64,000 nt of DNA from Gaetbulibacter_A sp043876815. GTDB taxonomy: Bacteria; Bacteroidota; Bacteroidia; Flavobacteriales; Flavobacteriaceae. The notes beneath the pieces were generated by a model. The model was not told where the DNA came from and did not search any database. It worked only from the letters and a program-made list of their open reading frames with translations. The position numbers were made by a program, and so were the translations under genes. Shown piece by piece: positions 35,015 through 45,073 of the stretch. The stretch spans positions 682,001 to 746,000 of the forward strand of contig NZ_JBAWKA010000001.1 in NCBI RefSeq assembly GCF_043876815.1, written 5' to 3'. Each line of letters starts with the position of its first letter. Position 1 is the first letter of the stretch.

Positions 35015-36100
35015 ATGAGAGCAAATCTGCAAATAGGGCAAATTGGCGGTATACACATCCTTGTGCACTGGACTTTCATTTTTTTAATTATTTGGATCGT
35101 ATTGACAGAGTTATATCGTGGCGGTAATTTAAATAGTATCCTATTCAACCTTGTTTTATTGGTTGCGGTTTTTTTTTGTATCGTTCTTCATGAATTAGGG
35201 CATGCCCTGGTAGCTAAACGTTTCCATATTAAGACAGAAAAAATAACCTTATTGCCTATTGGAGGTATGGCCACTTTTAAAAATTTACCAAAATCACCAA
35301 AAAAGGAATTTTTAGTCAGTATCGCCGGGCCTTTAGTGAACCTTTTTATTGCAGTAATCCTATTTTTGAGCATACCGGCAAGACGTTATTTACAATTAGA
35401 TTTTAATGAGACATTCGAACTTTTAATGAGTTTCACTCTTGAAAGTTTTCTCTTTTACCTATTCATTGTAAATGTTGGTCTTTTTGTATTCAATCTAATA
35501 CCGGCATTTCCTATGGATGGTGGCCGTATCTTGAGAGCATTACTCGCCATGACAATGAGTCGGGTTAAAGCGACTCAAATAAGTACAAGTGTAGCACAAT
35601 TTATGGCCGTTATATTTTTGATTTCTGGATTGTTTTATAACCCATTACTCGTTATCATAGGTATTTTTATTTTTTTTAGCGCTTTCGCGGAAAATCAAAT
35701 GGTAAAACAAAAAGCCTTGCTAAAAGGTCATACGGTCGAGGAAGCTATGATGATAAACATGACATGCTTTAAACCAGATGATTCGTTGGATCTGGCGGTT
35801 AATCTTATTTTATCCGGCACGGAGAAAAACTTTATTGTGGTCGACAATCATGAGGTAAAAGGTGTTTTATACCACAAGGATATCATCAATCAATCCAATA
35901 AAAATATTATGGTAAAAGATGTCATGAAAAGGAATTTCAAATTATTGAAGCATACAGATAATTTGGCGGAAGCCTATAACCTAATCATTAACAAAAAGGA
36001 CGCTTTTATACCTGTGCTAAAAGACGATAAAATTGCGGGAGTTATTGATGCAACTAATCTTAATGAATTCCTTTTATTACAATCTCGCTTGGCCTACTAG
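35015..36100 (+). CDS. Site-2 protease (M50) with CBS pair
   Basis: Intramembrane zinc protease of 361 residues. HELGHAL (zinc ligands in HExxH) in the second hydrophobic helix near residue 60, NLIPAFPMDGGR (third ligand Asp) near 163, about six helices, then two CBS motifs (about 235-355), the usual regulatory tail of the group that senses adenine nucleotides. Rv-type M50 proteases of this layout occur in the mycobacterial DosR regulon. It ends about 40 nt before site 11. Confidence 0.92.
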   Translation: MRANLQIGQIGGIHILVHWTFIFLIIWIVLTELYRGGNLNSILFNLVLLVAVFFCIVLHELGHALVAKRFHIKTEKITLLPIGGMATFKNLPKSPKKEFLVSIAGPLVNLFIAVILFLSIPARRYLQLDFNETFELLMSFTLESFLFYLFIVNVGLFVFNLIPAFPMDGGRILRALLAMTMSRVKATQISTSVAQFMAVIFLISGLFYNPLLVIIGIFIFFSAFAENQMVKQKALLKGHTVEEAMMINMTCFKPDDSLDLAVNLILSGTEKNFIVVDNHEVKGVLYHKDIINQSNKNIMVKDVMKRNFKLLKHTDNLAEAYNLIINKKDAFIPVLKDDKIAGVIDATNLNEFLLLQSRLAY

Positions 36101-36139
36101 TTTACCACTTTTGTGCGCCTCTTCCTTTTTTCTGTTTCA

Positions 36140-36182
36140 TGACATAGGTCATTTACCGTTCCATCAGTAAGGTTTATTTTTA
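36140..36182 (+). promoter_or_regulatory. Dyad operator and promoter (site 11, chaperone operon)
   Basis: TGACATAGGTCA (36140-36151), the symmetric C/G form of the dyad, with -7 element TATTTTTA starting at 36175, 30 nt past the centre. Confidence 0.78.
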
Positions 36183-36208
36183 GTTTATAAACATCAAAAT
36201 ATTAGGGT

Positions 36209-36640
36209 ATGGAAAACTACGCCGAAAAAGAGCTGTTAAATCAGCCAAAAAAACCTGATTGGGAGCATGTACACAAACTTATGGAACACCTAAAAAGCAA
36301 TCTGGAATTTTATTATCTGGACTTGAATTCATTAGAAAGTCTTATCGATTACTATTTTTCAAAACTCGTAGCCAAAGAGAATTTGGATGAATTGCGAGAG
36401 TTACAACAAGGGGTTCTGGAATTAAAAAACCAATGCTATTATTTGAAGAACCGATTGCGGTCTTATGAAAAAAGAAAAGAAATATTGGAAAATCTACCGG
36501 TATTAAATGATGAGAATAAAACCCTTGAAGATGAAATTCAAAAATTTATTAATGAAGAAAATGAATTAGAAAAAGTCATATTCAGTATGATCCAGGAAGT
36601 TCTTGGAAATGACACCGCAGACACAGTTATTTTAAACTGA
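36209..36640 (+). CDS. Helical coiled-coil protein of unknown function
   Basis: Cytosolic protein of 143 residues, all-alpha, with a Lys/Glu heptad stretch (about 65-130). N-terminal LKSNLEFYYLDLNSLESLIDYY recalls LELELDFYSDLLEK in the 22386 protein. First gene of the CbpA/CbpM/MscS unit; 7 nt ahead of the next gene. Confidence 0.6.
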   Translation: MENYAEKELLNQPKKPDWEHVHKLMEHLKSNLEFYYLDLNSLESLIDYYFSKLVAKENLDELRELQQGVLELKNQCYYLKNRLRSYEKRKEILENLPVLNDENKTLEDEIQKFINEENELEKVIFSMIQEVLGNDTADTVILN

Positions 36641-36647
36641 TATTGTC

Positions 36648-36860
36648 ATGAAAACAATACAACGTATAGAAGATGATATTTTAAATTTAACAAATACCAT
36701 AGGAAAGGATTACCCGGAGCTGTATACTTATTTAGATGAAACCCCCATAACGACACCATCGCTTAAACACCCTAGAATTAGTGCAGAAGTTTTAGAGGAT
36801 TATTTAAAAACGTTAAAGGAATTATTAAAACATCATATGGAAACGCACAATAATAAGTAA
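36648..36860 (+). CDS. Small hypothetical protein
   Basis: Seventy residues, helical and hydrophilic, without recognised family. Its stop codon overlaps the CbpA ATG by 1 nt (TAATG), so the two are translationally coupled; this supports it being a real gene. Confidence 0.6.
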   Translation: MKTIQRIEDDILNLTNTIGKDYPELYTYLDETPITTPSLKHPRISAEVLEDYLKTLKELLKHHMETHNNK

Positions 36861-37768
36861 TGGCCTTTATTGATTACTATAAAATTCTTGGGTTAACAAA
36901 AGATGCTTCGGAAAATGACATTAAAAAAGCCTACCGAAAGCTAGCTCGAAAATATCATCCCGACCTTAATCCAAACGACCCCGTTGCTGAAAAAAAATTT
37001 AAGGAAATTAACGAAGCAAACGAGGTATTGAGTCATCCCGAAAACCGAAAAAAGTACGATACTTACGGCGAACATTGGCAACATGCCGAAGAATACGAAA
37101 AGGCGAAACAGGAGCAACGGAGCCGGCAACAGAATCAACGTCAATATCAAAGTGCTTCGGGGGGTTATTCAGAAGAAGATTTTTCAGATTTTTTCAGGGA
37201 TATGTTTGGAGGTGGTGACTTTTCGGGCAATCAAGGTGGCCGCAGCCATGTTCGGTTTCGTGGTCAGGATTATAATGCCAGATTACAACTCGACCTGAAG
37301 GATGTGTATACGAAACACAAACGCACCTTAACTGTAAATGGTAAAAATATTCGGATAACTATTCCGGCTGGTGTCGAGAATGGTCAGATCATTAAAATTA
37401 AGGGGTATGGCGGCCAAGGTGTCAATGGTGGCCCGAATGGTGACCTTTACATTGAGTTTTCCATAGTAAACCATTCCAAATTCAAAAGAGATAAAGATAA
37501 TCTTTATACTACTGTAGATCTGGATTTATATACGGCCTTGTTAGGTGGTAATTTCGTTGTGGATACTTTTGAAGGTCAGGTGAAACTTACCATTAAACCG
37601 GAAACCCAAAACGGTACTCAGGTAAAACTTAAAGGCAAAGGCTTTCCAAAGTATAAAAAAGAAGGTCAGTTTGGTGATTTGTATGTTACCTATCAAATTA
37701 AACTACCAACGCACTTATCCAAAGAAGAGAAGGATTTATTGAAACAATTACAAAAACTTCGTTCATAA
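36860..37768 (+). CDS. cbpA: DnaJ-type co-chaperone CbpA
   Basis: Protein of 302 residues: J-domain (5-70) with the KYHPDLNP HPD motif, a Gly/Gln/Ser-rich linker (about 75-130), then the two beta-barrel substrate domains (about 135-300) with no CxxCxGxG zinc finger. This is the CbpA layout rather than DnaJ. It stimulates DnaK on misfolded proteins. Coupled by TAATG overlaps to the genes before and after, the latter its modulator CbpM. Confidence 0.92.
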   Translation: MAFIDYYKILGLTKDASENDIKKAYRKLARKYHPDLNPNDPVAEKKFKEINEANEVLSHPENRKKYDTYGEHWQHAEEYEKAKQEQRSRQQNQRQYQSASGGYSEEDFSDFFRDMFGGGDFSGNQGGRSHVRFRGQDYNARLQLDLKDVYTKHKRTLTVNGKNIRITIPAGVENGQIIKIKGYGGQGVNGGPNGDLYIEFSIVNHSKFKRDKDNLYTTVDLDLYTALLGGNFVVDTFEGQVKLTIKPETQNGTQVKLKGKGFPKYKKEGQFGDLYVTYQIKLPTHLSKEEKDLLKQLQKLRS

Positions 37769-38064
37769 TGGAAGTAACAGATTTAATACCCGTTCAAATT
37801 GTTTGTAAACACTATAAGATTCCTGTTGCCTTTATTTATAGCTTAGAAGCGTTTGAACTTATTGAACTTACTAGTGAAAAAGATGCTTTTTTTATTCATA
37901 AAACACAATTAAAGCGTGTGGAGAAAATGGCACGGATGCATTACGATCTCGATATCAATATCGAAGGAATTGACGCCATTTATAATTTATTGGACCAAGT
38001 AGATGCTTTGAAAAAGGAGATTATGAGTCTCCACAACAGACTTCGGCTATATGAAGATTTATAA
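37768..38064 (+). CDS. cbpM: Chaperone modulator CbpM-like protein
   Basis: Ninety-eight residues with the MerR-like helix-turn-helix start of CbpM (IVCKHYKIPVAFIYSLEAF), then a coiled-coil tail (about 70-98). CbpM binds the CbpA J-domain and blocks DnaK stimulation. The overlap with cbpA (TAATG) and the typical pairing support the call. Confidence 0.85.
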   Translation: MEVTDLIPVQIVCKHYKIPVAFIYSLEAFELIELTSEKDAFFIHKTQLKRVEKMARMHYDLDINIEGIDAIYNLLDQVDALKKEIMSLHNRLRLYEDL

Positions 38065-38075
38065 ACTTTTGGCTC

Positions 38076-38975
38076 ATGGAATACATTAGCGAATGGATAA
38101 AAGAAAACCCCACGCTTTCTGGTGTGGTGAAATTCATATTGCTTATTGTTTTTGTACTCATCATCATTCAGCTTATCCGGAGGTTTTTACGCAAACAGGT
38201 CAGCGATTCCACGGCGCGTTATAAGTCTCAAAAAGGCATTGAAATTGTGGGTTATATAATTCTCATTTTACTGTCGTTTTCATATTTTACCGGAACTATA
38301 AAAGACTTAACCCTGGCGATAGGCCTCTTCACTGCCGGAATCGCCTTTACTCTACAGGAGCTCATATTAAGTATTGCAGGATCATTGTACATTTTTATTG
38401 TTAAGGTATATAAGCCGGGCGATCGGATTGAAATTAATAATATTAAAGGCGATGTGATCGATGTAGACAGTATTTACACTACGATGATGGAAATAGGGCA
38501 ATGGGTAAGTAGTGATAATTACACGGGGCGCATAGTTAAACTAAGTAATGCCTTTGTTTTTAAAGGTCCTATTTATAATTACTCACAAGATTTTCCTTTC
38601 ATATGGGATGAATTTAATTTACCCATCAAATATGGGTCAGATATCGCTTTAGCGAAAGAGATCCTAATCAAAATTTCTTCACAAACACTTTCACAATTTA
38701 CTTCTAACTCAAAAATGCAATGGCGCGATGTAGTCAATAAGTATTACATCGAGGATGCCATGCTCGACCCTACCATTGCTGTTACTTTAACAGATAATTG
38801 GATTCAGTTCAATCTGCGGTATATCGTGGATTATAAAAAAAGACGATCGACAAAAAACATCTTGCAAAGTGAAGTTTATAAGGAGGTTCTAAAAACCAAA
38901 GGGAAAGTTAAACTCGCCTCTACAACATTGGAGCTCATGAAACTGCCTGAAATAGAGGTAAAAATAAATTCGTAA
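38076..38975 (+). CDS. MscS-family mechanosensitive channel
   Basis: Membrane protein of 299 residues. Three hydrophobic helices (about 17-38, 57-76, 84-113), the last with the pore-helix GLFTAGIAFTLQELILSIAG; beta domain with KPGDRIEINNIKGDVIDVD and the KGPIYNYS element; then the alpha/beta cytosolic domain. Releases osmolytes on hypo-osmotic shock. It lies 11 nt after cbpM as last gene of the site 11 unit. Confidence 0.9.
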   Translation: MEYISEWIKENPTLSGVVKFILLIVFVLIIIQLIRRFLRKQVSDSTARYKSQKGIEIVGYIILILLSFSYFTGTIKDLTLAIGLFTAGIAFTLQELILSIAGSLYIFIVKVYKPGDRIEINNIKGDVIDVDSIYTTMMEIGQWVSSDNYTGRIVKLSNAFVFKGPIYNYSQDFPFIWDEFNLPIKYGSDIALAKEILIKISSQTLSQFTSNSKMQWRDVVNKYYIEDAMLDPTIAVTLTDNWIQFNLRYIVDYKKRRSTKNILQSEVYKEVLKTKGKVKLASTTLELMKLPEIEVKINS

Positions 38976-39074
38976 ACCACAGTTACATTTTTTTACGCGC
39001 CAAGGTCCAAAACGATGATCAGGTGGCTAAATCCTAAAGTAATAATAGTTACAAAGCAGAAGAATTAGTCTATT

Positions 39075-39082
39075 TACTTTTG
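39075..39082 (+). promoter_or_regulatory. -7 element of the RND efflux operon
   Basis: TACTTTTG, exact match to TAnnTTTG, 20 nt before the tolC-like ATG. No TGA-N6-TCA dyad lies at the regulon position. Confidence 0.65.
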
Positions 39083-39102
39083 CGCCATAATAAATTAAAT
39101 CT

Positions 39103-40413
39103 ATGAATAATAATATCTATATAACGTTAGTCAGTTTTTTATTACTAAACCTCACTATGCCGGCGCAGGAGGTGGTTGCTATTTCAAAAGCTGAGGTATT
39201 GTCAAAAGTATCTGAAAACAATACGAGCATTAAGATTTCAGAAGAAGAATTCAAACAAGCTCGTGCTGATTACCGACAAACCAATGCAGTATTCTTACCA
39301 AATATTACGGTAAGTCACACGGCGATCGCTACTACAAATCCATTAATGGCATTTGGATCAAAATTAAATCAGGAAATTCTGATACAAAGTGATTTTAATC
39401 CGGCTATGTTGAACGATCCTTCTCAGATCGAGAATTTTACCACGATGCTAGAAATTCAGCAGCCATTACTCAATTTGGATGGCGTTTATCAACGTAAAGC
39501 TGCCAGATCTAAAATGGAGGCCATGGCCTTGAAAACAGAGCGTACTCAGGATCATTTGGCCTTTGAAGTTAATAAGGCTTATATGCAATTGCAGTTAGCG
39601 TATAGAGCGGTTGATGTTTGGCAGCAAGCATTGAAAACGGCTCGGGAAAACAAAAAAATGGTTGAAAACAGGTTTAAACAGGGTTATTTGCAACGCGCTG
39701 ACGTCCTTAACATGGAGGTTCGTTTAACCGAAGTTGAAAACCAGCTCCAGGCTGCTAAAAGTCAGGCTCAAAACGCTTCAAATTATATGTCTTTTTTAAT
39801 GGACGACGACAGTTTTGTGATATATAAACCTTCAGATGATTTAGTTCTGGCAGGAAGTACAACATATTTTAATGCTGTTCCGGAGAGCCGGGCTGATATT
39901 AGAGCCATGGCCATGGCCTCAGAGGCTTATGAAGCGATGAATAAAGCGGATAAGATGGGTTTTTTACCAACCTTGAATGCCTTCGGGAATTACCAATTGT
40001 ATGACGATCAAATATTTCAGGGTGATGCCAATGGGTATCTCTTCGGAGCTACTTTAAGTTGGGATATTTTTAATGGGTCTAAACGCTTTGGAAAAGTCCA
40101 AAAAAGTAAGGCTGAATATGAGAAATCCAGGTTGGAATACCAACAATATCTTTCAAAAAGTAATTTAGAATTGAATAAAGCGAAACGAAGTTTTTCAGAT
40201 GCAGAGAATAAGTTGAGATTAACGGCTTTGGCCATGCAGCAATCTGAGGAATCACTTCGTATCAGAAGAAATCGATTTGAAGAAGGTTTGGAAAAAACAT
40301 CGGATTTACTGCAAGCTGAAACACAATATGCGCAGAAGCAATTAGCATATTATCAAACCATTTTTGAATATAATTACGCGCAATCATATTTACAATTTTT
40401 AACCAAAGAATAA
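39103..40413 (+). CDS. TolC-family outer-membrane efflux protein
   Basis: Outer-membrane factor of 436 residues: signal peptide (about 1-21), then the two long helical hairpin repeats of OEP proteins, each with a strand segment (SHTAIATTNPLMAFGS near 66; NYQLYDDQIF near 299). Forms the exit duct of the RND pump with the next two gene products. 8-nt gap to the adaptor gene. Confidence 0.9.
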   Translation: MNNNIYITLVSFLLLNLTMPAQEVVAISKAEVLSKVSENNTSIKISEEEFKQARADYRQTNAVFLPNITVSHTAIATTNPLMAFGSKLNQEILIQSDFNPAMLNDPSQIENFTTMLEIQQPLLNLDGVYQRKAARSKMEAMALKTERTQDHLAFEVNKAYMQLQLAYRAVDVWQQALKTARENKKMVENRFKQGYLQRADVLNMEVRLTEVENQLQAAKSQAQNASNYMSFLMDDDSFVIYKPSDDLVLAGSTTYFNAVPESRADIRAMAMASEAYEAMNKADKMGFLPTLNAFGNYQLYDDQIFQGDANGYLFGATLSWDIFNGSKRFGKVQKSKAEYEKSRLEYQQYLSKSNLELNKAKRSFSDAENKLRLTALAMQQSEESLRIRRNRFEEGLEKTSDLLQAETQYAQKQLAYYQTIFEYNYAQSYLQFLTKE

Positions 40414-40421
40414 TTATTAAG

Positions 40422-41492
40422 ATGAAAAAAATATATGTAACTCTAGCTTTGTCAGTAGCTCTTTTATTAGGGAGTTGTGGTAACAAAAACAACGAAACTT
40501 CAAATGATGAAGCTGCAATTGCTGTAGAAGTAAATCAGACTACGGAAAACCAAACCAATGCTTTGTTAAGTGTTAGTGGTAAAATACAATCCTCAAACAG
40601 TGCGGATCTCAGCACACGAATGATGGGCTATATCAATAAGGTCTATGTTAATGTGGGTGATCAAGTGAAAAAAGGTCAGATGCTGGTATCTGTGAATAGT
40701 GTTGATCTGATGGCACAAAAGGCTCAGGTTGATGCTGCTATAGTTCAGGCTACCGTTGCGTTTAATAATGCGGAAAAGGATTATAAGCGTTTCAAAAATT
40801 TGTTCGCTGATAATAGCGCATCACAAAAAGAAATGGATGATATCTCGGCGAACTATGAAATTGCAAAAGCTCAGTTAGAGGCAGCCAAACAAAAGAAAAA
40901 TGAAGTTAACGCCCAACTGGCCTATACGAATATTACCGCTCCATTTTCAGGAACTATTACCACTAAATATATAGAAGTTGGAGATATGGCCAATCCTGGT
41001 ATGCCATTAATCAGTATAGAGGTTCAGGACGATTATGAAGTTATGGCTATGGTTCCCGAATCAGAGATCTCACAAGTTGAAAAAGGAACGCCCGTGGATG
41101 TATTGGTAAAATCAATCAATAGAACTGTAAAAGGTAAAGTGCAGGAAGTTAGTACTTCAGCAAAAAATACGGGTGGACAATTCTTGGTAAAAATTGCCTT
41201 AGAAAAAACGGATGCCCCAATTTTATCGGGAATGTTCACAACGGTACAATTCCCGATAACTCAAAAATCAGATACTCAAATGGTTTTAGTACCTGTTGAT
41301 GCCATTATTCACGATGGTCAATTATCAGGGATCTATACCGTAAGCCAGTCGAATACAGCTATTTTACGCTGGTTGCGATTGGGCAGAATCTTTGGTGATC
41401 AGGTGGAAGTTCTGTCTGGGCTTAAAGCAGATGAAATCTATATTGTTTCGGCAGATGGGAAGATCTATAATGGTGCGAAAATTAAATATTAA
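40422..41492 (+). CDS. RND efflux periplasmic adaptor (HlyD/AcrA family)
   Basis: Lipoprotein adaptor of 356 residues: lipobox LLGSC (Cys 19), barrel-sandwich/lipoyl halves (MGYINKVYVNVGDQVKKGQML near 68 and YTNITAPFSGTITTKYIEVGD near 168) around a helical hairpin, then the beta-barrel and membrane-proximal domains. Links the inner-membrane pump to TolC. Confidence 0.92.
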   Translation: MKKIYVTLALSVALLLGSCGNKNNETSNDEAAIAVEVNQTTENQTNALLSVSGKIQSSNSADLSTRMMGYINKVYVNVGDQVKKGQMLVSVNSVDLMAQKAQVDAAIVQATVAFNNAEKDYKRFKNLFADNSASQKEMDDISANYEIAKAQLEAAKQKKNEVNAQLAYTNITAPFSGTITTKYIEVGDMANPGMPLISIEVQDDYEVMAMVPESEISQVEKGTPVDVLVKSINRTVKGKVQEVSTSAKNTGGQFLVKIALEKTDAPILSGMFTTVQFPITQKSDTQMVLVPVDAIIHDGQLSGIYTVSQSNTAILRWLRLGRIFGDQVEVLSGLKADEIYIVSADGKIYNGAKIKY

Positions 41493-41546
41493 CTAAAAAT
41501 CAACCTAAAAAGTGTATTCTCAAAAGGATATGAAGGGTCTAGAGAT

Positions 41547-44500
41547 ATGAAAGAAGGAATAGCAGGAAAAGTTGCCAAGGTCTTTATACAGTCCAAGCTT
41601 ACGGTATTATTAATGATCGTATTCATGGTGATTGGCGTGTACAGTTCGTTTTTAATTCCGCGTGAAGAAGAACCACAAATTGATGTCCCTATCGCTGATA
41701 TTTTAGTAGGGTATCCCGGTGCCAATCCTACGGAAGTTGAGTCGCGAGTAGTAAAACCTCTCGAGCAACTTATTTCGAATATTAAGGGTGTTGAATATGT
41801 ATATTCAACATCGTCAGACCAACAGGGTATGGTGATCGTGCAATTTTATGTTGGAGAAGATATTGAACGTTCGTTAGTAAAGCTTTATAATGAGATCAAT
41901 AAACATATGGATGAGATGCCTAATGGAGTCACTGCTCCTTTAGTTAAAACACGCGCCATTGACGACGTGCCCATGCTAGGCTTGACCTTGTGGAGCAAGC
42001 ATTACAACGATTACGAATTAGGAAAATTAGCCGACGAATTAGAGGCTGAGGTTAAAAAGGTCAAAGATGTTGCGGTAACCCATAAAATAGGAGGAAGAGA
42101 TCGTCAGATCCGAGTGGTTTTGGATAAAGATAATTTAGCGGCGAGTGGTTTGGATTTCCTAACCGTTTCTCAAATGATAAAAGCCAATAACAGCCAGTTG
42201 AATTCCGGTAGTTTTGATAATAACGATACCGAATTTTTAGTGAATACAGGTAAATTTTTAACCTCAGCTACCGATGTTGAAAATCTGGTAGTTGGCGTGC
42301 AGCAAAATCAGCCTATTTACTTAAAACAAGTGGCTAATATCATTGACGGTCCGGAGGTCCCACTGCAATATGTTAGTTTTGGATTCGGAAAAGGCAGTGA
42401 AAAATCTACAGAATACAGATCGGAATACCCTGCGGTAACCATTTCGCTAGCAAAACGCAAAGGCTCGGATGCCATGCAGATCGCGGATATGGTGATTGAA
42501 AAGGTTGCACATTTACGGCAAACCTTGATTCCAAACGATGTTCATGTAGAGATTACCCGTAATTATGGAGAAACAGCGTCTCATAAAGTGTCCGAACTAT
42601 TGTGGCATCTTATTGGTTCTATTTTCGCTGTAACTATTGTGGTCATGCTAGCTATGGGATGGCGAGGAGGCTTAGTGGTATTTTTATCCGTTCCGATAAC
42701 TTTTGCCTTAACACTTCTTAGTTATTACATGCTCGATTACACGCTGAATCGCATTACGTTATTCGCTTTAGTATTCGTAACCGGTATTGTGGTTGATGAC
42801 TCCATCATTATAGCTGAGAACATGCACAGGCATTTTAAGATGAAACATTTGCCGTTCAAACAGGCGGCTTTGTATGCTATCAATGAGGTGGGTAACCCTA
42901 CCATTCTAGCAACTTTTACTGTTATTGCTTCTGTTTTACCTATGGCCTTTGTGTCAGGTTTAATGGGGCCCTATATGGCACCGATGCCTATAGGAGCCTC
43001 TATTGCGATGATCTTGTCCTTATTCGTAGCCTTGACCATCACACCTTATTTAGGATTTATATTCCTTAGAGAAAAAGATAAAAAACAGAAGGAGGAACAA
43101 CCCAAAAAGAACCTTGAAGAAACTCTAATTTATAGAATATATAACAAATTTGAGAATCCATTATTGGAAAGTAAACCAAAGCGATGGTTGTTTTTAGGAG
43201 GCACTTTCTTGATATTATTGTTAACAATGCTCATGTTTTTTACCAAATCGGTGGCTGTGAAAATGTTGCCCTTTGATAATAAAAATGAATTTCAAGTGGT
43301 CATAGACATGCCGGAGGGTACAACGTTGGAAAGAACAGGTGTTGTAGCCAAAGAAATCTCTCAGTATTTAGCCACGAGACCAGAGGTCGTTAATTACCAG
43401 AATTATGTTGGAACTTCGGCACCTATTACCTTCAATGGTTTGGTACGACACTACGATTTTCGCGGAGGTAGTAACATGGCCGATATTCAGGTGAATTTAT
43501 TGGATAAGGAAGAACGAAGTGATCAAAGTCATGATATCGCAAAACGTTTGCGACCTGAAATTCAAAAGATCGCCAAGAAATATAATGCGAATGTTAAATT
43601 GGTTGAGGTGCCACCGGGACCCCCGGTGTTATCCACCATTGTTGGTGAAGTTTATGGTCCCGATTACCTAGAACAAATTAAAATTGCCGATAGTATTCAA
43701 AGTATTCTAAGACACACTGAAGATGTGGTTGATGTTGATTGGATGGTTGAGGCAAATCAAACGGAATACAAGTTCGAGATTAATAAAGAGAAAGCCATGA
43801 TTTACGGTGTGGCACCACAACAAATTTCTGCCACGATGCATATGGCTTTATCGAATGGAGCGATCACAAATCTGTATGATGAACATGCTATTAACCAAGT
43901 GGGTATTGTTTTAGCTTTGGATGAAAAAGAGAAATCTACAATTAACGACATTTCGCAATTAAAAGTGAAATCGACACAAGGTCATCTGATACCCATAGCC
44001 GATCTGGTAGACATCAAAAAAACGACGGCTCCAAAGAGTATTTATCACAAAAATCAAAAGCGCGTGGTTTATGTGCTTGCCGATATGGCTGGTGAATTGG
44101 AAAGCCCTGCGTATGCCATTTTGGGTATGGGTGATAAATTAAAAGAGATCAGCTTGCCGAAAGGGTATAAAATGAACGAAATGTATTTAGGGCAACCTGA
44201 TTACGAGGATAACTATACCGTAAAATGGGATGGCGAATGGCAAATAACATTGGAAGTATTCCGCGATCTTGGAATCGCCTTCTTGGGTGCTATCATCTTA
44301 ATTTACATCCTTATTGTAGGTTGGTTTCAGAATTTTAAGGCCCCCATTGTAATGATGGTGGCCATCCCTTTATCACTTATAGGGATTATTCTGGGACACT
44401 GGATTATGGGAGCATTCTTTACGGCGACCTCCTTTATAGGAATGATCGCTTTGGCGGGGATTATGGTTCGGAATTCGGTATTGCTTATCGACTTTATAAA

Positions 44501-44741
44501 CCTAAGAACTGCGGAAGGTTTGCCTCTAAAACAAGCGGTAATCGAGGCGGGAGCAGTGCGAACTACCCCCATTTTATTGACAGCGGGAACGGTAGTTATT
44601 GGGGCATTTGTGATTTTGTTTGATCCGATATTCCAAGGATTGGCCATATCCCTTATGGGAGGAACTATTGTTTCTACGGTGTTAACATTGCTGGTGGTGC
44701 CCTTGGTGTATTACATGATAGAGAAAAAGAATTTTAAATAA
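41547..44741 (+). CDS. RND-family efflux permease
   Basis: Inner-membrane proton-driven pump of 1064 residues with 12 helices and two large periplasmic loops. The central helix 4 region has FVTGIVVDDSIIIAENMHRH with the paired Asp of the proton relay. It resembles hydrophobe/heavy-metal-neutral HAE-type pumps; the substrate cannot be told. It follows the adaptor gene by 54 nt and precedes a PII-like gene. Confidence 0.93.
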   Translation: MKEGIAGKVAKVFIQSKLTVLLMIVFMVIGVYSSFLIPREEEPQIDVPIADILVGYPGANPTEVESRVVKPLEQLISNIKGVEYVYSTSSDQQGMVIVQFYVGEDIERSLVKLYNEINKHMDEMPNGVTAPLVKTRAIDDVPMLGLTLWSKHYNDYELGKLADELEAEVKKVKDVAVTHKIGGRDRQIRVVLDKDNLAASGLDFLTVSQMIKANNSQLNSGSFDNNDTEFLVNTGKFLTSATDVENLVVGVQQNQPIYLKQVANIIDGPEVPLQYVSFGFGKGSEKSTEYRSEYPAVTISLAKRKGSDAMQIADMVIEKVAHLRQTLIPNDVHVEITRNYGETASHKVSELLWHLIGSIFAVTIVVMLAMGWRGGLVVFLSVPITFALTLLSYYMLDYTLNRITLFALVFVTGIVVDDSIIIAENMHRHFKMKHLPFKQAALYAINEVGNPTILATFTVIASVLPMAFVSGLMGPYMAPMPIGASIAMILSLFVALTITPYLGFIFLREKDKKQKEEQPKKNLEETLIYRIYNKFENPLLESKPKRWLFLGGTFLILLLTMLMFFTKSVAVKMLPFDNKNEFQVVIDMPEGTTLERTGVVAKEISQYLATRPEVVNYQNYVGTSAPITFNGLVRHYDFRGGSNMADIQVNLLDKEERSDQSHDIAKRLRPEIQKIAKKYNANVKLVEVPPGPPVLSTIVGEVYGPDYLEQIKIADSIQSILRHTEDVVDVDWMVEANQTEYKFEINKEKAMIYGVAPQQISATMHMALSNGAITNLYDEHAINQVGIVLALDEKEKSTINDISQLKVKSTQGHLIPIADLVDIKKTTAPKSIYHKNQKRVVYVLADMAGELESPAYAILGMGDKLKEISLPKGYKMNEMYLGQPDYEDNYTVKWDGEWQITLEVFRDLGIAFLGAIILIYILIVGWFQNFKAPIVMMVAIPLSLIGIILGHWIMGAFFTATSFIGMIALAGIMVRNSVLLIDFINLRTAEGLPLKQAVIEAGAVRTTPILLTAGTVVIGAFVILFDPIFQGLAISLMGGTIVSTVLTLLVVPLVYYMIEKKNFK

Positions 44742-44757
44742 TTTAACAACAAGATCC

Positions 44758-45063
44758 ATGAAACTAATAATCGTAACAGTTGTGGAGGAATATCATAAGG
44801 ATATTTTACAACTATTTAAAGCGGCCAAGATCAATAATTTTAGCGAGTCAGATATCGATGGTTATAAGAATTCTCCGGAACTTCTGGTAACCGAAAGCTG
44901 GTTTCCAATGCGCAAAGGCGCAACAGATTCCAGAATGTTCTTTTCGTTTACGGAAGACGATAAGATTGAGGAAGCATTCACACTAATTAAAGAATTCAAT
45001 AAGAACATAGTAACACTTAATCCAATCAGAGCCATAGTGGTTCCGATTGAAAAATACATTTAA
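44758..45063 (+). CDS. PII-like (ferredoxin-fold) protein next to an efflux pump
   Basis: Cytosolic protein of 101 residues with the beta-alpha-beta start KLIIVTVVEEYHKDILQLFKAA and end KNIVTLNPIRAIVVPIEKY, as in DUF3240/PII-like proteins found next to RND and metal-efflux genes. Probably a small-molecule or metal sensor of the pump; this is inference. It lies 16 nt behind the RND gene. Confidence 0.7.
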   Translation: MKLIIVTVVEEYHKDILQLFKAAKINNFSESDIDGYKNSPELLVTESWFPMRKGATDSRMFFSFTEDDKIEEAFTLIKEFNKNIVTLNPIRAIVVPIEKYI

Positions 45064-45073
45064 AGAAACACTT

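Noticed and set aside
39000..39074. TGATCA near 39015 as a possible operator for the RND operon
   Set aside because: It has no N4 spacer and does not lie 30 nt from the -7 element at 39075.
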